This document shows positions 51,713 through 63,870 of a stretch of 64,000 bases of DNA, in pieces. A model generated the notes under the pieces. The model ran no database searches, had not been told where the DNA came from, and saw only the letters and a program-made list of their open reading frames with translations. How positions within the stretch are numbered: position 1 is the stretch's first letter; every line of letters starts with the position of its first letter. Source of the DNA: Bugula neritina (Eukaryota; Bryozoa; Gymnolaemata; Cheilostomatida; Bugulidae); contig CAXIUT010000124.1 of assembly GCA_964035545.1 (NCBI GenBank), forward strand, positions 1 through 64,000, read 5' to 3'. The translations under genes were made by a program, and so were the position numbers.

Positions 51713-52428
51713 TAAAGCCTAATTAATAATAAGAAAGCATTTAGATCTAAGCCTAAAAAACCAAGCACTTAAAGAGAAGAAAGAAAAGATCCATCAAACT
51801 ATGAAGATCATAGAACCATGAAGTTTTTGATTTTAAGGATTTTTAAATGAATTTAAGAGTATTTTAATCAATAAAATAAGATAGTATGAACAATAAACAT
51901 AAAATAAAAAACAAAATATGTTTCAATATGACAGATTATTAATTTTACTTTATAAATCAAAAATGTTACTTTTCAAAGAAATTACTTTTATTTTTTCGAC
52001 AAATATTTAAATCATCAAAAAATAACAACTAAAAGAACTTTATTTAAAGTCAACTAACTTTATTCATTTAACCTATTGATTTATCATTTGATGTTTCAAT
52101 AAGTTTTATTTTTTGGACTTTGAGATAACTCTTAAGTTAATGATATTATTAAATTAAATTTTAATAGTATCATTGGATTACAAAGTTCATTCTTTTAATA
52201 GAATATAATGCTTTCTAAGATATTTACTTTTTGGTATGATTTTTTTTTGACAAAAGTAAATTCTGCTTTCCTTCAACGTTTTAAATTAAACAAAGCCTTT
52301 TCGGAGAAGTAGAGTATATTTTATCATATTTTAAAGTTTTAGGGATGATTTTATATAAAAACACCTGATTATTTATCAGTTTTGTCAAAATTGATTTATA
52401 TAATCATTAAAATTATTTAGTTGTAATC
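51713..52428. other. AT-rich intergenic region
   Basis: The first 100-150 bp may be an extra exon of the upstream gene; the remainder is AT-rich with T- and A-tracts and no open frame or RNA gene that I can see. Confidence 0.4.
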
Positions 52429-52716
52429 ATGAGTAGCACAGTTTACCACAGTGAGGAAGATGCCCCAGTTTATGGATTTCTTTGTGAGGAAAGTGGAGTG
52501 TTCTATGCATTTGATACTTTCGAACAATATCAAGATTTTCTAAGTTGGCTCCAAAATAGCTCATCCAACCAATCAAATGCAGTTGACGGAGTTATGACTG
52601 ATGAAGAAATGAAGCTCAACTACTAAAGAACCACTGAAAATATCATGGAGGTGTTTAAAGACCCAATATTCACCTCTTAAGATACTAAGATGGAACTGGA
52701 AGAGATTGACTTTTGA
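52429..52716 (+). CDS. Small acidic protein of unknown function
   Basis: 95 residues, MSSTVYHSEEDAPVYGFLCE at the start, with an aromatic stretch VFYAFDTFEQYQDFLSWLQ and an acidic C-terminus ending MELEEIDF. Codon use is like neighbouring genes and one UAA and one internal UAA-Glu are needed to reach the TGA. No family recognised. Confidence 0.6.
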
Positions 52717-53381
52717 TATTAAGAGTTCAGATCCAAGTGATCATTATACAATATATTTAATCTTCATTCATTCCTATTACTTTAAAATAACTCCCTCAAT
52801 AGTAACTGTGAGCTTTAAAAGTTATCTTCAAATCATCATGATACAAAAATAAAACAATTCCTTCAAAAATATCAAAAATAAAGGTGATACATCAAAGCTT
52901 ATTTTAAATCTAAGGTAGGTTAAAGAAAGTTAAACCTTTAATCATTGGAAAAGTCAACCTAATTTGAAATACAATTTTATTTATGGGGAAAAATAAAATT
53001 ATATCCTCATTTTGCTTTCAAATCAAAAAAACAAAATAGTAATTTTGAACCACTTTTAAAGCTATTTTGATGAAAATAAAAATCAAAAGATTGACAGAAT
53101 ATCAACTAATCAGCTATAAATAACTTTGTTTTCTTAAATATAGCAGTCATCCTAGTATATTTCCTTATTTTTAAAGTTATATGATCTTAATTAAGCTTAA
53201 ATAAAGTCAGTTAAACCTTAAAAACAGAATTATCAAATTTTTGAGAGTATAAAAAAATCAAAAACAATTCAATTTAGTCTTCTCATTATTTTATTTTATT
53301 TTATTAATAATTAACTTGTCAAGATACTCCAAATAAACTATAAATATTTCAACTAAACTATCAACTATTTAACGACTCTCG
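52717..53381. other. AT-rich intergenic region between convergent genes
   Basis: 665 bp with no credible frame and no tRNA or repeat. Long for this compact genome, so an untranslated or non-coding transcript is possible, but nothing in the sequence shows one. Confidence 0.4.
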
Positions 53382-54368
53382 TCATTATTCATTTTATGAT
53401 AATATTTGAATACTATTCACTCCATTTAGCATTCTAATTTAAGTATTGTAGCCATTAAAAACACCATGATGATGCTCTTCATACTGTTTCTATCTTTGAT
53501 AGCCTTTTGATCTATGTTTAGTTTGATATTCATTTTTCCCTCTAGGACTTGAAGGTGAACTCATATTGATTGCTGACTATTAAAGTTCTTTCGTCTGTTA
53601 GTGTTTATTATAAAATTATTTAGCTTATTTTGTTTTTTATAGAACTAGATTTCTGACATCGAAACTTGACATGTTGATTATTTCTGTTAATTTTTTAATC
53701 TAAGCTATATAGAAGCCTTTACGGTTTTTATATTACTCCATTATCTATAGAATTTTCTTTTATAGATGTTGTTTATCTTCCTTAAGTTAAAAAATTTCTT
53801 TTTTTAAAGTGTTTATCATTTTTTAAAACTCTTGATGCTTTTTCATAGATTTGCTTTTATGTGCATTTTAATTTTATTCTTATCGAACTAATCTTAAAAG
53901 TTTACTTTATTTAGTACGTACAGCTAAAACTACTTCTTGATCGTATTTTTTATTTTTATAAATGCTTGATTTTCCATTTTAAGATCCTTTTTGACTTTAA
54001 AATGCACTTTATAGAATTTTATAAACTGCTTCTAAAAGAGAATCAAGAGTAGATACTTTGTCTATAGATGAAGTGCTGGATATAATGTTTGAAGAAAATA
54101 AGTTAATATCGAAATTATTTTTCAAATACGATACTATTGTGACCTTAGTTTTTCCTTTTAAATCATCCAGAGAATAAGTAAAATTCTTATCTTCCTATTT
54201 AATTGTTTCAGATATATTTTTCTTCATTGATAGTTTAAGAACTTCATCACTTTCAATGCTTTTGACTTCATTGTTATTATACAAAGAATAGCGAGTAAAG
54301 GCATTTATATCTCCTCTTGGACTACTTCCTCTCGGACTGCCTCGGCTTATCTTTGTACTATGGTTCAT
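53382..54368 (-). CDS. Coiled-coil protein of unknown function
   Basis: 328 residues, no intron. The N-terminus is Ser/Arg/Gly-rich (MNHSTKISRGSPRGSSPRG); a PB1- or ubiquitin-like beta stretch may lie around LDDLKGKTKVTIVSYL, and a coiled coil runs from about residue 175 to 250 (KSMKKHQEFEKMINTLKKEI). The C-terminus contains another SSPSSPRGK motif and a His run (EEHHHHG). SPRG-type repeats at both ends could be kinase sites. It starts 55 bp from the 3' end of the Myb gene on the same strand. Family unknown. Confidence 0.62.
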
Positions 54369-54423
54369 CAAATATTAATTATTTAAAATAAGAAATAAAT
54401 AGAATAGTAAGCTTTATCAATTA

Positions 54424-55374
54424 TCAATGGTTTGACAAATAGAAGAAATCTGGTTGAAATTCCATATTGTTTCCAAATTAGAAATCTTTTTCTTTAATAT
54501 TCCATTAATCTTCTATCTTTAACATAGAACCAACCCCTTGCTTACTCATTCTAACTGCGTTTTCCTCACCAAAATCTTACATTCTCATATCTAGATCAAT
54601 TTGATTGATAGAAGGAAAGTTAAAATTAAAAAACCTATCTTATTTTTATTTTTATCCTAAAGAACCTGAACTTTTCTGTAATCTATTCACTATCTCCTTC
54701 AATGAAGCTCTTTGTGCAACATTTTCATCCTCTTTCTTATCATTTGAAGTTTATTTCTTAATAAAAATAACATTTTCTTGATTCTAATCGATAGGTTTAT
54801 ATTTGATATCATAATTTTTTTGAATAAAAGAGTAAAATCTATTTTTGATCTTATTCTAAGGTCTTCCAGGAAGATATTTACTTATTTCTGACCATTTTCT
54901 ACCAATTTAAGAAAAGAGCTAAATGATTTTACGATCTTCTTCATCAGACCAATCTTCTTTTTTTATTTTAGGATCTAGCTTATTGATAAACCTTTATCTT
55001 ATTTGCTTACCTGTCTTTGTTCCTAGCATTTCAGCTAAGAGTTTCCAATTTTTACCAACTTTTTTCATCATTTTTTTGATGGTTTAATCTTAATCAGGCG
55101 ACCATATTTTTCTATGAGCTCCGAATTGAGATATTCTTCTATATCGATGAAGACACTGATTTTAATTTCTATCAGTCATGAGTGATGCGATAATGGCCCA
55201 TTTTTTAGGATATTAGTTGTATAACTGGATGAGATGTTCATCTTCTTCAGGGTTCCAAGTTTTAACTTTTCTTTTTTTGGAGTGTAGGTGTTTTTGTTTG
55301 ACCTAGAGGTTGACTTTAATTCCATCAAAGCGTTAAATAGATTTACAAAATTGTCCTTGTCTACTTTCTTCCAT
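54424..55374 (-). CDS. R1R2R3 Myb transcription factor
   Basis: 316 residues, intronless. Three consecutive Myb repeats: TWNPEEDEHLIQLYNEYP to QCLHRYRR (about 42-85), IWSPDEDETIKKMMKKVG to QIRERFIN (about 94-138) and DWSDEEDRKIIELFSEIG to KIKNRFYS (about 147-190). The regularly spaced tryptophans and the recognition-helix ends (NQCLHRY, KQIRERF, NKIKNRF) match animal and protist c-Myb-type factors that bind the AACNG core. The third helix has GRPENKIKN, with the Glu encoded by UAG where other Mybs have Glu or Asp. The C-terminal 125 residues are unrelated and may regulate transcription. Neighbouring small basic proteins give no hint of targets. Confidence 0.9.
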
Positions 55375-55554
55375 ATTTAATTTATAGAAGAATTTAATCA
55401 CAGAAGATATTTATACAACCAAAATATTTTATTTATCATTTAACTCCATTTTGAATCAATTAAGTATTATTTATCTTAATTTAATAAATCCTCATTAATA
55501 TTTTTGAATGCGCTCAACATATCATATCATAGCTTATATAACAGTCAAATTTAA

Positions 55555-58287
55555 ATGCTCAAAAAAAAGAAAAATAATAAAGAACCAACCCATAAAGATA
55601 GAAATCATAGAATTTTGAATATATATTCAACCAATCAATCAGTCTCAGATCATATTGTTAAAGGTTCATCTGTACCTCTTAAAAAAAATACAAAAAATAC
55701 TCATAATAATCACAATCTAAAACCAAAATAAGTACAAAAAAGATAGAAACCAAAAGGTCCTCCCTTAATAGTCAAAATAAAAGGACCCTAAATATATTAA
55801 AGAATTCCCTATACCATCGTAAATAGCAATACAAATAGTTAAATATAGTTTTCAAATTATGGAGAATCTTCAAAATAAACCAATAAAGCCCTTAGAAGAA
55901 ATTTATATATCAACTGTGATAAAGACACTCTGATAAAATAAATCTGGAATTTAGATAAGAATAAATATTTGATAGAAAATGATTCTGCCATAAAAATTCA
56001 AAAAGTATTCAGAGGATTCAGGACAAGAAAAATTCTACAAAAGTATATTGATCAAGAATAACAGATACTATGTGCATAAAAATCATAAATAAAAAGAAAA
56101 GCTACTTTTGTATCTAATAATCAATAAGACAGTTTTTATGACTGTTCAATAAAACATTCATATTTCTTATCGAATAGAAAAAATAAAAATAGTAATCAAA
56201 TTTTTAATAGTGATGAAAAATCAAATAATTTAGATCTAGAATCTTCTATTATGGCTAATGAATTAGAAAATGGTAATTAAATTCAGTTTAATTAAATATC
56301 ATTGAAACAAAAAGATATCTACTAAAAAGTTTGTTTTGTTGATAAAAGTCGTCTTCATCTAGAAGTTTAACTTTATGATAAAATGATGAAATTAAGATAA
56401 AGCGTTCTTCGTAAGAAATAGAGTTAAAGTTTAATTTAACTAAATAAACTTTTATAAAATAATCTTTTAACCCAAGATTAATTTATTGATAAATTATCAA
56501 AACTAACCTAAACTTTTATTGTAAAAAAATCAGATATTTAACAAACCAAAGAAGATATCTATCAAGGATATCGAGCTCAACTTAATTTATTGAAAAATAC
56601 AGCAATAGATGCTAAATATTTAGGTATTAAAATACCATTTTGTCGATCAATGGAAATATTTCCTAATCAACCTCGTTGGCATTTCGATTAACTCATGATA
56701 GATTAACTTAATTAACACGCTAACAGAAGAATCAAAACGAAAAATATTTAAATTAAAGATTATTAAAAATAAAATTAAAAATAGTAATAAAATGCTCTTG
56801 AAGAAAAACCTAAATAAAAATATGAAAAAGAGTAAAGATAAGAATTCAATTAATCTTCTAGTGAAGTTGATTCAGTTAGTTTTTAATATTAAGAAACTAC
56901 TATTTATAAAAAATGTCCTCCTTTTAGTTTAGATATCACTGAACCAGAATAAAATAGACATTTTCATTCTCCTAAACATTTTAAACAAGTTTCTCCTTTC
57001 AAAAACTTTTCAGCTGTTGCAGTCTTCTAAACTATTCACGGAAATTAATAAAATTAATAAATAACTGAAGATAAGGGAGAACTTATTGAACTGAAAAAGG
57101 AAGGATAAAAATAATTGAAAAGATAAGTTTATAAAATAAATGGAGATTCATCAGAATAATAATCATAATAAATACTCTATAAAGAGAACTAAGAGAAACA
57201 AGCCCAGTAGATAGCAACTTTGTGTTTTAAGAAGATAGTATGGGAACTTATGCAAGATATAATGTCATCCAATACTATATATAATACAATAATAACAAAA
57301 AACAAAAATAAAAATCCTGAAACAATAACTAAAAAATAAAAATTAGATTTTCTAAAAATGTGTCTTAACTAGCTACCTCATTACAATAGAGTATAAGTTC
57401 GTTTGAATCAGAAAATGTATCCGAATTTAAAAGAATTGCTTTACAGTATGCGAGATTGTTAAGGATAATAGTAATAGTAATCTGACTATATATAAATAGG
57501 TCATTATGAATATATACTAAATCATTAGATATGTGTAGAATATATCGAGAGGTATCTCTAGTAATATAGAAATATAAGAAGAGAATAGCTTTTAAATAGA
57601 AAGAAGAATTAAGTGAGTGACAGTTTTAAATAGGAATATTAATAAATGAGTAATGAGAAAATCAGACAAATGGCTTTCAATAATAAAATAAAAATATCAA
57701 AAATATCAAAATATGTCTAAGAATAAAGAGAATAAATATTAAGAATATAACTACATATGCTCTTCGATGTCTGGAATTAATAATTAATCAAATACAGATA
57801 AAATAAAAATGGATATAGCGGAATAGGATTAAATTAACTATCTTTGTCACTCAAAGATAGAATTTGTTAATAAATGAACTCAGAATAGTAATACAGCATT
57901 ATGATGCATCAAACATAAAATAAAATATAAAAAATTATCATTTCCTAAACTATTAATCATAAAAATAACCATGATCAAGATTAATCCATTTAAATCAATA
58001 ATTCTCAATGGATCTTCTACACACAAGAAGCACTTTAGTACGGATTCGACCTTGCCAGAATAATTTAACTATAACTTCTTTTCTAGTGCCTAAATTAAAT
58101 AGATATTATCCACGGATAAAATCAATAAAATTAAGAAATTAAAGAATATTCAGAAGAAATCAAAGAATAAGAATAATAAGAATCCTCATCATTTTTCAAT
58201 TCTTATGAATAGCAATAACTCTAAAAGAAAATACTAAAAATGAATAGGCAACATTAAAGCGATTCAGACGATTCATTTTATAACTGA
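55555..58287 (+). CDS. Large IQ-motif, Asn/Glu/Lys-rich protein
   Basis: 910 residues in one uninterrupted frame ending at TGA 58285. An IQ motif, AIKIQKVFRGFRTRKIL, sits at about residues 145-161 and predicts calmodulin or centrin binding. The rest is rich in Asn, Lys, Glu and Ser with coiled-coil-like stretches (about 270-330, 390-430, 480-520). Well over 100 codons are UAA or UAG, many in runs, so the gene vanishes under any standard-code search. Centrin-binding IQ proteins are common at ciliate basal bodies; that is inference. Only 33 bp separate its stop from that of the convergent neighbour. Confidence 0.75.
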
Positions 58288-58320
58288 TAATCAAATAAAA
58301 AGATAAAAATGATATTTACT

Positions 58321-59232
58321 TCATTGTAGTTTTCCTATCCATTCATATTATCGAGGATTCTTTGTAGTCTTCATACTAGGCTCACTCTTATTACCTCGAC
58401 TAGACTCAGATCTATCCGACTGCTTCCTCATCTATGAACAAGCCTTTCGATTCTACATCTATTGTCTCTTTATCCTCAACTTACAATAACGATGCTACTG
58501 TAACTACTTAAATTAACGGAAAAAGTATTACAGTAAAGGTATCTTTAAATATTTTCCTATTTTTTTGTTTTTATATTTATTGATGTTATTTAGTATTTCC
58601 AAAGATTTGTCATCCAAAGATAGTCCTATGTATTCTTAATCATTATCCAGAACTAAATCAATAAACTAATTTAATTTTATAGATATTGCCTCTTAGTAAA
58701 ATTTAGAATCCCCTTTTCTTTTCTTTTAACTTTATATCTAAGCCATAAGTAAATCTATTTTAGTATCCATTTTTTCAGTATTATTAGCTTCATTATCTAT
58801 ATTTTCTTATATTTTTAATCTTTGTGTTTCAGTTCTTTAAAGATTTTTATTATTTTGCCATTTATCGTAGTTTATTTATTCAAAATTAAAACTAGACAGA
58901 TAAGTTGAATAATTATGGTGATTATTTATTTATGGAATTTTAATTTATTCTGATAAGGGCGATTCATGATTGAAAAATCTATTTACCTCATCTAATGCTT
59001 TTTAGATACGTTTTGGAAAGGATGTCAAAACCTTTTATTTTACTTTTATCTAAGATTATTATTCAAAGATGTTCTGAATTTGTCCATTATCGAAAATTGC
59101 CATTACTTTTTATATCTCGCTTTACTTTTTTAAGAATTCCTTAAATATTTGAATATACTATGAAGAAGTGGTAGACCTTGATGCCTTTTGAGTGTTTTCT
59201 CGACTGTTTTTAAGAGAATAAGAAGATGACAT
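58321..59232 (-). CDS. Ser/Lys-rich helical protein of unknown function
   Basis: 303 residues if unspliced, starting MSSSYSLKNSRENTQKAS. The middle is helical with coiled-coil character (about 130-215, including EENIDNEANNTEKMDTKIDL and FIDLVLDNDEEYIGLSLDDK). Beyond about residue 230 the frame becomes Arg/Lys-rich and less convincing, so an unseen short intron near there is possible. The start codon is about 157 bp from the right telomere. No family recognised. Confidence 0.55.
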
Positions 59233-59389
59233 GAATAGCTTTTCTTCGCTGGGTATTGATAATTAAGGTTGTATGTTTTGGATAAAAGTATTTTCCAACT
59301 TAGACTCTTGAAAGCTTTATTGAATACTCATATTATACTATCGAACAGTAACTTTCAGAAATTATTGCAATATTTTAATTTAACAATAA

Positions 59390-59500
59390 GGGGTTGGGGT
59401 TGGGGTTGGGGTTGGGGTTGGGGTTGGGGTTGGGGTTGGGGTTGGGGTTGGGGTTGGGGTTGGGGTTGGGGTTGGGGTTGGGGTTGGGGTTGGGGTTGGG
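59390..59500. repeat. G4T2 telomere, right end of chromosome D
   Basis: About eighteen GGGGTT units in right-end orientation running into the N gap. Confidence 0.97.
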
Positions 59501-59700
59501 NNNNNNNNNNNNNNNNNNNNNNNNNNNNNNNNNNNNNNNNNNNNNNNNNNNNNNNNNNNNNNNNNNNNNNNNNNNNNNNNNNNNNNNNNNNNNNNNNNNN
59601 NNNNNNNNNNNNNNNNNNNNNNNNNNNNNNNNNNNNNNNNNNNNNNNNNNNNNNNNNNNNNNNNNNNNNNNNNNNNNNNNNNNNNNNNNNNNNNNNNNNN
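59501..59700. other. 200-N assembly gap between two telomeres
   Basis: Exactly 200 N between a right-end and a left-end telomere: an artificial join of two chromosomes. Confidence 0.99.
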
Positions 59701-59793
59701 CCCAACCCCAACCCCAACCCCAACCCCAACCCCAACCCCAACCCCAACCCCAACCCCAACCCCAACCCCAACCCCAACCCCAACCCCAACCCC
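59701..59793. repeat. C4A2 telomere, left end of chromosome E
   Basis: About fifteen CCCCAA units in left-end orientation; unique AT-rich sequence follows and the first gene starts 209 bp inside. Confidence 0.97.
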
Positions 59794-60002
59794 TTAAACT
59801 AGTTTAATAAAGTAGTAATAAATATTTTAAATAAATGTTTATCTTTAATATGATTATGATATGAACTATTAGCAAAATAAGATCAAAATATGATATTTAA
59901 AAGTAATAGCTTGTCATAGAAATGGCTATGTAAAATTGCCGCCAGTATTGCTATTTTAATCGCTTTAAATTAACTTGCTATATATCAATTCTCACTTGCT
60001 AT

Positions 60003-61456
60003 ATGACATCCTATTCCAAAAAATAGCCCATGATTAATGAAAACGAATCTTTCGTCAATGATACCTAGTACAAAAAACTTATCTCATAATCTCTATACAT
60101 CCAAGAAATGCTTTTCGATTAAAAGTACAAAGGAAGTTAGCAACCACTCAAATTTGCCCTCCTTAATGAAGAACTACAAAACTTTAATATCAAAGTTGTT
60201 TAATCAGGTAACTAGTAAGATTAGCCTTCTGAAGGAGAATAATAAAGAGACTAAGAGCTGAGAAGAAGAATTGCCGAATTTAACAGAGTATCGAAACAGG
60301 GAAGAATCAAAGATAAAAAGGGAAGAAGTAAAAGACAATAAGGAAAAACAGTCAGAAAAATAAGAACCACTATCACTCCTGTAAAACTATAAGAAATGAA
60401 TATCATCTTCAAAGAATATCTCTAGAATCAAGAAGTAAATATTTCTTAAAGTAGAAATTAAAAGGTTAACCTAAACTTGAATCATCAGAACTTGAAAAAA
60501 CAATAGAAATGTAAAGTTTAAAATCGATTGGAGAAAGGTTAGGACTGGGCTACTCTACTATTTTACATAAATTTAGAGAATTTAGAGCAACTAAAAAAGT
60601 CAAAGGAGGAGCTCTAATTGCCGCCATCAATCAAAAGCGCAAGTACAAGAAATCTAAAGATATTGAAGAAATTATTACTAAAGCTCTAAACGATGGAACT
60701 TTCTATACTGCAGTTTAATTGGCTAGTTACATAAAAAAACATTATGGAAAAACTCTCTCACGTTCCATTATATCTCGTCACCTTGGATAGATGGGATACT
60801 CATACAAAAATGTTAAACCCAAATCAGTCAACAAAAACACTCCCAGAATAAAATAATATCGAAAACAATATGCTGCAGCCTTATCTCTACTCGTTTATCG
60901 ATAAAACTATTCAGTTTCTTATCTCGATTAATATGCTTTTTCATTTAGTGAAATGCCCAGAAAAAATAACTCTTATCCTTAAGAATCATGGAAGAATAGT
61001 GGAGATGTCTATATTACTCTTTTAGTTTCAGCCTAAGGAGTAGTTGAGTATCAATTATCACATTAAAGTCTACAAAATTAAGAATTCTATTACTTCCTTC
61101 AACGTTCAGAAGATGCACTATTAAAGACAAACTTAAACAGTAAAAATATCATAGTTATGGACATTGATAATCCAGTTCATGTTTGTGATGAAGTTAGTTT
61201 TGATACAAGAGAAAGAATGAAAAAGAAAGACATCAAACTATTTTATTTGCCACCACATTCTCCCCAACTAAATGCCCACTTCTGGCTATTCCAAAGCTTC
61301 AAAGAACTACTTAGTCATCATGAATACTAGAATTTTGAAGATTTCAAAAGATATATTGAAATGCAACTCAATCAATTGTCAAAGAGTAGTCTAGATTGTT
61401 ATTTTTCTGATACAACTATCCACATCAACAAATGCTTAAATATGCAAAACCTTTGA
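60003..61456 (+). CDS. Tc1/IS630-type transposase-derived protein lacking the third catalytic acid
   Basis: 477 residues after removing a 20-nt intron (60435-60454). A charged N-terminal region of about 135 residues precedes a helix-turn-helix (SIGERLGLGYSTILHKF), a second one (SRSIISRHLGEMGYSYKNV, the paired-type arrangement of Tc1 elements), and a DDE domain. The first Asp is in VSYLDEYAFSF and the second in VMDIDNPVHVC. The usual third motif, SPxLNPIExxW, here reads SPQLNAHFWLF, so the Glu/Asp is absent. No terminal inverted repeats flank the gene. A transposase-like gene kept, spliced and open in a somatic chromosome, from which ciliates normally delete transposons, suggests a domesticated host protein, perhaps DNA-binding or acting with an active partner. 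Start is the first of two in-frame Met codons. Confidence 0.85.
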
Positions 61457-61557
61457 TTGTCTGACTTCATTATTTTATCTAAATAAAAATCAATATCAAA
61501 CCAAGTATGATGGTTAATCATTGTATTTATTTTGTACCTATTAAAATTATATTAACA

Positions 61558-61929
61558 ATGAAACGGAAGTTCGAACTATTTTCATCAAAAGATAAAAACA
61601 GAAGTTATTAGAGATCTCAATCTAAAAGAAAAATATCAATTGTTAGCTAATCTAGCACTCTTCATATATAAAAAAATACTCCTTCCAATAAATCCTTCAT
61701 TAACACAATCATGTGTATGCAATTCTAAAACCCAGAAAAGACATAGTTATAAAATTTAGTTGAATATCGTACAAAAACTTCAAGAAGTAAAAGATATAGT
61801 TCTACAATAACATAAAGCATCAATAGCACAAGATAAATTCCTTAATTAATAGTAGAAAATGATAGATTTAGTCAAAGTCTTTTATGGAACAACAATTCAC
61901 CAATCAACGGCCTAAAAGGTCTTCTTTGA
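61558..61929 (+). CDS. Small basic Ser-rich protein of unknown function
   Basis: 123 residues, MKRKFELFSSKDKNRSYERS at the start, with a strongly positive N-terminal half and the ending WNNNSPINGLKGLL. No intron, no domain, no membrane segment. It starts 101 bp after the transposase-derived gene on the same strand. Basic composition suggests a nucleic-acid or chromatin partner, but this is only a possibility. Confidence 0.5.
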
Positions 61930-62093
61930 TTTAGTTATACTTATTTTTTGATTTTTATTAAAGAATATTTCCTTTAACAATTTAACTATGATCGTATTTA
62001 GATAGCTATGAGGTTTTTTAATATTTTTATTGATGATTATCTAAGTTAATTAAAGATAAAATCATTCCATTTATAATTTTAAGATATTAAATA

Positions 62094-62312
62094 ATGAGTG
62101 TCTTGATCAGGATTTTATTGGGCATGACTGCAGGTACCTACTTCGCATAAAAAAATGTTCCTTTTCCAATAAAATATAATAAAAGAGATAATGGGAAAAC
62201 AGGATCTCTCGAGTTGGATCTGCAAATAGTAGATACCATTATCTATGACATAAGAAGTACAATCGGCTACGGCTCAAATCAATAAATAAATTATAAAGCA
62301 AAAGAAACTTGA
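62094..62312 (+). CDS. Small protein resembling DUF4535 membrane microproteins
   Basis: 72 residues. The start MSVLIRILLGMTAGTYFAEKNVPFP has the short hydrophobic helix with Gly and Thr-Ala-Gly, then an aromatic and a V-P pair, of the small DUF4535 proteins found in plants and protists. The remainder, with TGSLELDLQIVDTIIYDIRS, is not part of that family as I know it, so a short unseen intron is possible. Low certainty of the 3' part. Confidence 0.5.
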
Positions 62313-62805
62313 TTATTAAATATACCAATAAGTTTATCAAAGTCTTTTTTAAAATCTTGAAGAAAAATTCAATGTAAATATTGTATTAAACATCAATATA
62401 ATTAAAAAAAGATGACTAATACTCAAACATTATTTTTAGAGATTCTATTAAAGCTTCTTTATTTTTTTATTAATAAATATCATTCGAACAATCATCATAA
62501 CTCTATCTTACTAAAGGTTCGTCATAACAATATTTTTCTAAACAAAAGAAGTTTTTTAGTGATAGATTATTAGCATATATATATTTATCGATCTTTTTCT
62601 TCTTGAAAAATCAATTTTATTTTTGGGCTTTATCTTCTAGTTGAACTTTTTTGATCGTTTTTCGTCATAAAAAAAAGTTCAATAGCAAAAACAAATTACC
62701 AATCTCTTAATTGGTTATATTTGAGCCTTCTATTCCCAAAACCAAGTTAAAAAATATGAAAAATCTAGGAAAAATAAGTTTATTGATGAAGTTTGATTAT
62801 AAAAA
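62313..62805. other. AT-rich intergenic region between convergent genes
   Basis: 493 bp of T- and A-tracts with no coding frame or RNA gene that I can see. Confidence 0.4.
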
Positions 62806-63554
62806 TCATACTAAATAAGTATAAACTTATTGTTTGATAGATTATCCTTCCTGTTTCTCCTGTTTTTTAGCTTGTAGTCGAAGAATCTTTCCAAAGAATC
62901 TGTTTTTAATCTGATTCCTACTTCTTGAGCTTAATCTTTATTGAATAAGTTTCCAATTTCTTCCATGCTAATTAACCATCTCTATCAATAATAAATCTTC
63001 ATCAACAGTCCACTCTTCTTTGTTGAGATTGGGTCGTAGATAGTTTTAATAATGATCTTTGAGCTGTTTATGGTTTCTTTCTAAATTACGTTGAAGTTAC
63101 TTACAAAACTCTTTGCGAGGAATTACCATCTGTTAGAGCCATATTCTTGGACTAATTTTGTTAATTTTTAGTCTTAAGCATTGCTCCAACTCTATTTTGA
63201 TTGATTTGATAGTCTTCGGAATCTACTATAGCACATTTTAGCATTTCTTCCTGGAAGAAATTTTGAAATTTCTTAGAACTTAACATCTTAATTCTGACAA
63301 TGCTGAAGCAAAATACAGTCCTATTCTTCAGTCCAAGCTTTTTTGGTTTGTTTATACCCTTCTCGAATTAAATCTTACCTTGTTACAATGACCTTCTATC
63401 CCTCTTCAGGTAAATCATTAGAATTTTCAGCGCTCTTGAACTAAGAGATTTCTGGTGTAGTAGTACTCAGAGGAGCTGTAGTTAGGATAGAACTTGGATC
63501 TGGCAAAAGCACATAGAATAAGGGCTGATAGATATTGTTTCCAAAGTAGTTCAT
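62806..63554 (-). CDS. Three-repeat Myb-domain protein
   Basis: 242 residues after removing a 20-nt intron (63081-63100). About 75 residues of Ser/Thr/Pro-rich N-terminus precede three Myb/SANT repeats: KAWTEEEDCILLQHCQN to MCYSRFRRL, ESWSNAEDEKLTKLVQEYG to KDHYENYLRPNL (the intron falls inside this repeat) and EEWTVDEDLLLIEMVNEHG to QIKNRFFGKI. The last repeat has the NRFxG ending typical of DNA-reading helices. It is shorter than the Myb gene on D and nearly ends after repeat three. It probably encodes a transcription factor; targets unknown. With the gene at 54424 it makes two such factors within 9 kb of scaffold, on different chromosomes. Confidence 0.87.
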
Positions 63555-63870
63555 GGTTTTCAAAAAATATGATATAATTATATAACAAATATTAGTGTTT
63601 ATATGCTATTCAGTCGAATACTGACTTTTACATTTTGCCATATTTTTAGCTTAATAAAGACTAACTTGCTCTCCAAATATTCAAAATTTCTAACTTTTAT
63701 CTAATCATGATTTTTTTTCTCTAAAAAAAGTCAAATAGTAATTTATTTTATAAAGCATATATTTTAGAGCATTCTATTTAGTTTTAAACACTTATTTTTA
63801 CCTGTTTAGAAGCTAATTTGAAAGAATTAAGGATTTAGTTACTCAATTTATTTATTTTATTTATTTTATT
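63555..63870. other. AT-rich divergent intergenic region
   Basis: 316 bp upstream of the Myb gene (minus) and a possible gene on the plus strand. Homopolymeric A/T runs only. Confidence 0.4.
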
